From Victivallales bacterium Lenti_02 (GTDB lineage Bacteria > Verrucomicrobiota > Lentisphaeria > Oligosphaerales > Lenti-02), in contig LVAZ01000204.1 of assembly GCA_001603055.1 (NCBI GenBank), positions 1 through 10,550 on the forward strand: DNA of 10,550 nucleotides. Reading direction: 5' to 3'. A program made the translations under genes and the position numbers. Below, one piece after another: positions 6,320-10,550 of this stretch; positions within the stretch are counted from its first letter, which is position 1; each line of letters opens with the position of its first letter. The notes beneath the pieces are model-generated. The model searched no databases and was not told where the DNA came from. It was given only the letters and a program-made list of their open reading frames with translations.

Positions 6320-7191
6320 CCGCCTGGACCGATACCATCCACGAGCTGATCGCCAACGCCTCGACCGACCTTCCCGCCGACGTGGAGGCCGCCCTCCAGG
6401 CCGGCCTGGCCGCCGAGGAACCCGGCTCCAACGCCGCCAAAACCCTGGCCACCATCCTCGAAAACACCGCCCTGGCCCGCCGCCAGCGCCTCCCCCTCTG
6501 CCAGGACACCGGCACCCTCGTCTTCACCGTCCACGCCCCCCCCGGACTGCGGCCCGGCCCCTTCCGCGAGGCCGCCCTCGAAGCCATCGCCCGCGCCACC
6601 GCCGCAGGCGTCCTCCGCCGCAATTCGGTCGATACCCTGACCGGCGAGAACGCCCCCGCCAACGCCGGCCCCGGGCACCCCGTGATCCACTGGCACGAAC
6701 ACGCCGCCCCCGAAGTCCGCGTCTCCCTCATGCTCAAGGGCGGCGGCAGCGAAAACGTCGGCATCCAGTATTCCCTGCCCGACAAGGAACTCGGGGCCGG
6801 GCGCGACCTCGAGGGCGTGCGCCGCTGCCTGCTCGATGCCGTCCACCGCGCCCAGGGCCAGGGCTGCGCCCCCGGCATCCTCGGCGTCGCCATCGGCGGC
6901 GACCGCGGCACCGGCTACGCCGCCAGCAAGGAGCAGCTTCTCCGCCGCCTCGGCGAGCGCAGCCCCCAGCCCGAGCTGGCCGCCCTCGAAACCCGGGTTC
7001 TCGCAGAAGCCAACACCCTCGGCATCGGCCCCATGGGCTACGGCGGCAAAACCACCATCCTCGAGGTCTTCATCACCGCCCTGAACCGCCTACCCGCCAG
7101 CTACTTCGTCAGCGTCTCCTACATGTGCTGGGCCTGCCGCCGCCACACCGTCGTCGCCCACCCCGACGGCCGCCCCGTCGCCTGGGAATAG
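6316..7191 (+). CDS. Class I fumarate hydratase / L(+)-tartrate dehydratase, alpha subunit
   Basis: This 291-residue protein is the Fe-S-binding alpha part of class I hydro-lyases, which interconvert fumarate and malate or dehydrate tartrate. The three cluster cysteines are visible: Cys62 in LCQDTGT, Cys184 in GCAPGILGVAIGGDR, and Cys271 in SYMCWACRR. The family motifs KGGGSEN (141-147) and GIGPMGYGGKTT (236-247) are also present. The length and the ending just after the CWACRR motif match a free alpha subunit of the two-subunit type; the single-chain FumA type is about 550 residues. A beta subunit normally lies directly downstream, but here the next gene is on the opposite strand, with 5 bp between stop codons. 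The enzyme needs a beta subunit encoded elsewhere or is a repurposed alpha subunit. Fumarase and tartrate dehydratase cannot be separated by eye. The start overlaps the kinase stop by 4 bp. Confidence 0.9.
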   Translation: MTAWTDTIHELIANASTDLPADVEAALQAGLAAEEPGSNAAKTLATILENTALARRQRLPLCQDTGTLVFTVHAPPGLRPGPFREAALEAIARATAAGVLRRNSVDTLTGENAPANAGPGHPVIHWHEHAAPEVRVSLMLKGGGSENVGIQYSLPDKELGAGRDLEGVRRCLLDAVHRAQGQGCAPGILGVAIGGDRGTGYAASKEQLLRRLGERSPQPELAALETRVLAEANTLGIGPMGYGGKTTILEVFITALNRLPASYFVSVSYMCWACRRHTVVAHPDGRPVAWE

Positions 7192-7196
7192 GCTGG

Positions 7197-9050
7197 CTAC
7201 TGCTTGGTTGGCTCGGCAAATGTCTCTACCGGACAGCGGGCCAGCCCGCGCAGCTCGGGCACGTCGCCCCAGAGCAGGAAACGGGGAACATAGGCGGCCA
7301 TGTGCAGCGCGGGCGCGGCCTCGCCGGGCACCACGGTCGACGGCAGGCCGTGCAGCTCGCAGCGGGCAATGTCCTCCGCGAACGCGGCGGCGCAGAGAGC
7401 GGCCATCCCCGCCTCGCCCCAGGCCGCAATCTCGACCGCCACCCCCGCATCGGCGTAGAGCCGGACCAGGGCCAGGATGTCCTCGGTCCATTCCCCGAGC
7501 ATGGTCCGTCCCAGCCAGAGGGCGGTGCGGGACGCCTCGTGCCCCGGCGCGATCCGATTGTCCTCCCAGGCCGTCTCCCCCGTATGCCGCAGATCGGCCA
7601 GACAGACCGAGGCCCCCGCCGCCAGCCAGGCCCGGACCTCGGCCCGGTCCGCCAGCGCCGCCTTGCCGCCGGGATGCACCGCCAGCACCGTCCGTTCCGG
7701 CTCGCCGTCCCTGGCGGGCAATAGCTCGCAGCAGGGCAGCAGCCCGCCGGGCAGAGCCTCGACCGTGAATTTGCGCCACCGGCAAGCCCCGTCCGCCCCC
7801 TCGACCACGGGACCGCGCGCCAGCCGCACCGGCCCCGGCGAGAGATGCAGCAAATCGGCCAGCTCGCGCCGCCGGTCCTCCGGCTCGGCCGCAGGCCGCC
7901 GCGCGGCGGTGATTTCGGCGGCACGCTCGCGCGCGAAACCGAGAACGGACTTCACCTCCGGCGGCCGCCCCCCGTCCGGAAAACACATCAAATCCCGTTC
8001 CGGCAGCTCGGGAATCCCGGGCAACTCGCGGGGCAGACAGGCCCCCTCGCCCTTCAGCCAGTAGGTGAACCAGCCCAGCATGTGCCGCTGCATCTCCGGC
8101 CAGTAGCCGTGGGGCAGATCGAAGGTCTGGTAGGCCAGGCGCTCGCCGATGCCGAGCAGACGGTACACCTCCCGCGCCCCGTTCACGGTGCGGATCATGT
8201 CCGGCACCTGGAAGGCGGCGTTGGTGTCGCGCAACGCATTCAGCACCAGCACGGCGGCGGGCGCGGCCAGAGCCAGAATCCCCCATTCCTCGGTCAGCGT
8301 CAGCCCCTCGGGCAGACACTCGCAGATGCAGTTGGGATTGCAGGCGTACTTCTCGAAGGCCCCCACCGAAACCACCGGCACGGCGGCCTTGATCCGTTCG
8401 TCGAAGGCGCTCACCCACATGGTCTGGTTGCCCCCGCCACTCGCCCCCGTCACCCCGATCCGCTCCCCGTCCACGCAATCGAGGCTCTGCAAAAGATCAA
8501 TGCCCCGCCGATTGTCGTAGACCTGCATGCCGAGCAGCGTCTCGCCCAGCGGCAGCAGCGAGGCCCCGATCTGCTTGCCGTGATACTCGAAGGCACCCGG
8601 CACCGTGCCCCGCTCGCCGGACCCGAAGGCGTCCAGCACCAGCACCACGAACCCCGAACGGGCCAGCAGATGTCCGCGCGAGGCCACCCGCGCCGCCAGC
8701 TTCCCCTGGCTCCAGTGTCCATGGACCCCGAGCACGCCGGGAAAAGGCCCCGGACCATCCGGCAGGTACAGATTCGCCGTCGCCCGCAGCCCCGGCCGGG
8801 TCTGGAAGGTGAGCTTCCGAATACGGTAGCCGTCCAGTTTCAGCTCCCCGTGCTCACGCACCTCGAGCGGCGGCGGCTCGGGCCAGGTTCCCGCCAGCTC
8901 CCGCAGCCGAGCCCGCAGCCCCGACCGGTACTCCTCCCAGGCCGCCAGCGTCGTCGGCGGCTGATGCAGCACATGCCAGCGCCGCGCCTCCGCCACCAAC
9001 TGGCCCTTGAGCAAATCGGCGGCGGGTTCCGACCACACATTCGTGTTCAT
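7197..9050 (-). CDS. Acetyl-xylan-esterase-like alpha/beta hydrolase with a degenerate second domain
   Basis: The 617-residue protein has two alpha/beta-hydrolase-like halves. The first, about 70-335, has an oxyanion HGH (110-112), a nucleophile elbow GASGG (202-206) with Ser204, Asp275 in LRDTN and His314 in LPHGYW, giving a complete Ser-Asp-His triad. The second, about 395-617, repeats the fold's strand-helix pattern, but its elbow reads AAWGEAGMAAL, with no serine; it probably serves structure or binding. This tandem layout is typical of PVC and planctomycete proteins labelled acetyl xylan esterase. No signal peptide is seen, so it should act in the cytoplasm, perhaps removing acetyl or acyl groups from imported sugars. 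The substrate is inferred only from the family. GGAGAGG lies 4 nt before the ATG. The folB stop is 28 bp upstream on the same strand, so they are probably cotranscribed. Codons end mostly in G, unlike the amt gene on the same strand. Confidence 0.82.
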   Translation of the reverse strand: MNTNVWSEPAADLLKGQLVAEARRWHVLHQPPTTLAAWEEYRSGLRARLRELAGTWPEPPPLEVREHGELKLDGYRIRKLTFQTRPGLRATANLYLPDGPGPFPGVLGVHGHWSQGKLAARVASRGHLLARSGFVVLVLDAFGSGERGTVPGAFEYHGKQIGASLLPLGETLLGMQVYDNRRGIDLLQSLDCVDGERIGVTGASGGGNQTMWVSAFDERIKAAVPVVSVGAFEKYACNPNCICECLPEGLTLTEEWGILALAAPAAVLVLNALRDTNAAFQVPDMIRTVNGAREVYRLLGIGERLAYQTFDLPHGYWPEMQRHMLGWFTYWLKGEGACLPRELPGIPELPERDLMCFPDGGRPPEVKSVLGFARERAAEITAARRPAAEPEDRRRELADLLHLSPGPVRLARGPVVEGADGACRWRKFTVEALPGGLLPCCELLPARDGEPERTVLAVHPGGKAALADRAEVRAWLAAGASVCLADLRHTGETAWEDNRIAPGHEASRTALWLGRTMLGEWTEDILALVRLYADAGVAVEIAAWGEAGMAALCAAAFAEDIARCELHGLPSTVVPGEAAPALHMAAYVPRFLLWGDVPELRGLARCPVETFAEPTKQ

Positions 9051-9078
9051 ACGCCTCTCCCGACTGATTGCGCGGACG

Positions 9079-9438
9079 CTAGAAATCCTCGCGGGTGCGC
9101 GAAATCTCCACCGCCACCGTGCGCGCGAAACGCAGCGCCCCCGGCTTCTCGACCCGCACCTCCACCCGCTCGACCTTCGGATCGCGCAGACACAGCCGCG
9201 CGATCTCCGTCGCCAGCTTCTCCACCAGGAAAAACGACGAGGACTCGACGAACTCGCGCACGGCCACCTTCACCGACTTGTAGTCCACCGTGTCCCCGAT
9301 CTCGTCGGTCGCCCCGGCCCGGCGCAGGTCCGCGTGCAGCACCAGCCGCAGATTCACGTCCTGCACCTTGGTCCGCTCGTCGGGATTGATCCCCACGATG
9401 CAACGGAGAAGAAGGTCCTCGATGACGATGCGGTCCAT
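9079..9438 (-). CDS. folB: Dihydroneopterin aldolase (FolB)
   Basis: The 119-residue protein matches the FolB/FolX fold, which assembles into an octameric ring. FolB splits 7,8-dihydroneopterin to 6-hydroxymethyl-dihydropterin and glycolaldehyde in folate synthesis. Expected residues are in place: Glu21 in GINPDER, Tyr53 in VDYKSV, Glu73 in LVEKLA (pterin binding) and Lys98 in EKPGALRFA (catalytic). The start at 9438 has GGGAG 7 nt upstream and gives the standard N-terminus MDRIVIEDLLLRCIVGI. An in-frame ATG at 9489 would add 17 atypical residues. The related epimerase FolX has a similar sequence and cannot be fully excluded, but KPGA favours FolB. The gene lies between a small unknown gene (75 bp upstream) and the esterase gene (28 bp downstream), with no other folate gene in view. 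Confidence 0.9.
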   Translation of the reverse strand: MDRIVIEDLLLRCIVGINPDERTKVQDVNLRLVLHADLRRAGATDEIGDTVDYKSVKVAVREFVESSSFFLVEKLATEIARLCLRDPKVERVEVRVEKPGALRFARTVAVEISRTREDF

Positions 9439-9513
9439 GGCGTCGCTCCCGATGCGCGGATTCAGAAGGGCAGGGTAGTCCAGTCCCAATGTACAACCCC
9501 GGACGGCCCCGGT

Positions 9514-9846
9514 TCAAGCCCCTGGCTTCTGCTTGGCCAGCAGCAGCAGATACCGACCCGCCTCCAGCCGCACCGAACCCACCAGATCGAACCCCGCCGA
9601 CCAGCGTTCCGACAGACAGGTCGCCACCCCCTCCACCGACTCGTCCTCCCACGGGGCCAGCACGTATTCCTCGGCCGCCCCCCGGCGCTCTGGCAGCAGA
9701 TACACGAAAACCTGCTCGGCGACCTGGGCCATCCCCCGCACCCGCCACCCCTGCTCCCCGCCCGCGCAGGCGCGGTTCACCCGCGCCGCCACATCCGCGT
9801 GATCGTGCCACAATTCGTCGAGATCATAGACCAGGGTGCGATGCAT
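9514..9846 (-). CDS. Small uncharacterised protein
   Basis: This protein of about 110 residues is not recognised. It has no signal peptide, membrane helix or cysteine motif. The N-terminal half has the pattern RVNRACAGGEQGWRVRGMAQ followed by a hydrophobic strand, VFVYLLPER. This loosely resembles small DUF4177-type proteins, in which a helix is followed by GW and a beta hairpin, but the match is weak. The C-terminal half (residues about 70-108) has a second helix and strand, ending in YLLLLAKQKPGA. The start at 9846 is preferred because AGGA lies 4 nt upstream and a candidate -10 box sits at 9874-9879. The alternative ATG at 9873 would lie directly on that box and lacks a ribosome-binding site. 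It is first in a likely three-gene unit with folB and the esterase. Confidence 0.6.
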   Translation of the reverse strand: MHRTLVYDLDELWHDHADVAARVNRACAGGEQGWRVRGMAQVAEQVFVYLLPERRGAAEEYVLAPWEDESVEGVATCLSERWSAGFDLVGSVRLEAGRYLLLLAKQKPGA

Positions 9847-9873
9847 GGTTTCCTGCTTGATTTGAACCCGCAT

Positions 9874-9902
9874 AACATACCCGTCACCCCACTTATTGGA
9901 AA
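9874..9902 (-). promoter_or_regulatory. Candidate sigma-70 promoter for the small protein-folB-esterase unit
   Basis: On the minus strand TTTCCA (-35, 4 of 6 consensus bases) and TATGTT (-10, 4 of 6) are separated by exactly 17 bp. Transcription would start near 9867, about 20 nt before the preferred ATG at 9846. Both boxes are imperfect, and sigma specificity in this lineage is unknown. Confidence 0.35.
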
Positions 9903-10024
9903 CGCCCCAACCCCCCGCGTTCCCGCGCCCCGCCCTCTTCCCGAATCCCGCCGAGCCCTCCGCCCTTTTTCCATCCCGCCGCTTGCAAACCGGCGTTTCC
10001 GGGCCACAGTATGGACTGTTCCGA

Positions 10025-10101
<77 letters not shown>

Positions 10102-10111
10102 GCAATCACTG

Positions 10112-10140
10112 CGGCACCCGAATGGGTGCCGTTTTTGTTT
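10112..10140 (+). terminator. Intrinsic terminator of the tRNA-Val gene
   Basis: CGGCACCC and GGGTGCCG form a perfect 8-bp stem with a GAAT loop, followed by TTTTTGTTT. This is a standard Rho-independent terminator for the plus strand. The minus-strand side lacks a T run, so it does not serve the convergent gene that ends at 10152. Confidence 0.92.
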
Positions 10141-10151
10141 GCGGGGGGGGG

Positions 10152-10550
10152 CTATGGCGCGGGGAGGAGTTTGCCTTCCTCGCCGACGCCGAAGCTCTGC
10201 CGTCCGGTGGGATGCCACATGAGCCAGAGGTTGTGGGCGGGCTTGCGGGTGGTGAGGTTGAACTGGAGGGGGACGGGCTGGCCGCCGCTGGCGGGAATGG
10301 CGCCCCAGGGGATGACGAATTCGGCGGTCCAGCGGTCGGGCGCGGTCTGCTGGTGCCGGAATCGGCATTGGCGGATGGCGGCGAGCCGTTCCGCCGACAG
10401 GCCCTCCCTCGGGACGTCGCCGACGCCGGCGACTTTGCCGTCCACGCTGTCGGCGATGCCGAAGCGTCCGCCCAGATAGCCGCGGACGAGGAAGATGGGG
10501 GAATTTTCGGGCTGGCCCGAGACCCGCATGGCGATCTCGACGGCGTCGGC
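10152..10550 (-). CDS. CBM9-like (DOMON-type) domain protein, C-terminal part (cut by right edge)
   Basis: The last 132 residues of a larger protein are visible; the frame stays open to the right edge, so the true start is outside. An internal ATG at 10529 is unlikely to be the start because the preceding codons (ADAVEIA) continue the domain. The pattern fits the family-9 carbohydrate-binding fold: DAVEIAMRV strand, then DRWTAEFVIPWGAIP (the typical WxxExxIPW strand), QFNLTTR, LWLMWHPTG and a final FGVGEEGKL. In this family the domain binds sugars or forms part of larger surface or secreted enzymes. The missing N-terminal part could carry a catalytic domain or a signal peptide. The gene converges on the tRNA-Val transcript. 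Its codons end mostly in C, unlike the G-ending esterase gene on the same strand. Confidence 0.75.
   Translation of the reverse strand, partial: ADAVEIAMRVSGQPENSPIFLVRGYLGGRFGIADSVDGKVAGVGDVPREGLSAERLAAIRQCRFRHQQTAPDRWTAEFVIPWGAIPASGGQPVPLQFNLTTRKPAHNLWLMWHPTGRQSFGVGEEGKLLPAP

Noticed and set aside
7845..9389. 514-codon plus-strand frame across the esterase and folB
   Set aside because: It covers two recognised minus-strand genes and has no domain signal; the composition is that of a reverse frame.
10143..10151. Run of nine G next to the end of the CBM9-like gene
   Set aside because: It lies just after that gene's stop codon, so a length error would not change the protein. It may be a sequencing-prone homopolymer and has no visible role.

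Overview
The window is GC-rich bacterial DNA with nine protein-coding genes that I can support, two of them cut by the window edges, and one tRNA. The mix of a secreted glycoside-hydrolase-like protein, a tandem-domain acetyl-xylan-esterase-like hydrolase, a CBM9-type domain protein, a eukaryotic-type Ser/Thr kinase and an Amt/PII nitrogen cluster suggests a carbohydrate-degrading Gram-negative of the PVC superphylum (Kiritimatiellota, Lentisphaerota or Verrucomicrobiota type). That placement is inferred from gene content and was not tested by phylogeny. The outer-membrane beta-barrel protein supports a Gram-negative cell envelope.

Region 1 (1-2525, minus strand) is a nitrogen-acquisition cluster. 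It reads TorF-like outer-membrane protein, then ammonium transporter (amt), then the start of a PII regulator (glnK), which runs off the left edge. A good sigma-54 promoter with correct GG-N10-GC geometry lies about 65-80 bp upstream of the TorF start, fitting nitrogen-limitation control. PII would gate the Amt channel, whose C-terminal tail is intact. The TorF-like protein may be the outer-membrane partner of the system.

Region 2 (2742-7191, plus strand) starts divergently. It holds a secreted 795-residue glycoside-hydrolase-like protein of unassigned family, then a soluble Hanks-type Ser/Thr kinase. The kinase overlaps by 4 bp (ATGA) an alpha subunit of class I fumarase/L-tartrate dehydratase. 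No beta subunit follows.

Region 3 (7197-9846, minus strand, tail to tail with region 2) reads a small uncharacterised protein, then dihydroneopterin aldolase (folB), then a two-domain alpha/beta hydrolase whose second domain has lost its nucleophile. These probably form one transcription unit, with a candidate sigma-70 promoter at 9874-9902.

Region 4 (10025-10550) holds a tRNA-Val(CAC) with encoded CCA and its own intrinsic terminator. The convergent 3' end of a CBM9-like protein follows and enters from the right edge.

Most of this is recognisable metabolism, and I see no CRISPR array, transposase, phage gene or clear defence system. The least ordinary points are the sigma-54-linked TorF-amt-glnK unit, the orphan fumarase alpha subunit coupled to a protein kinase, the unassigned secreted enzyme, and a strand-linked base-composition block (about 3.0-10.0 kb) whose left boundary lies inside a gene.
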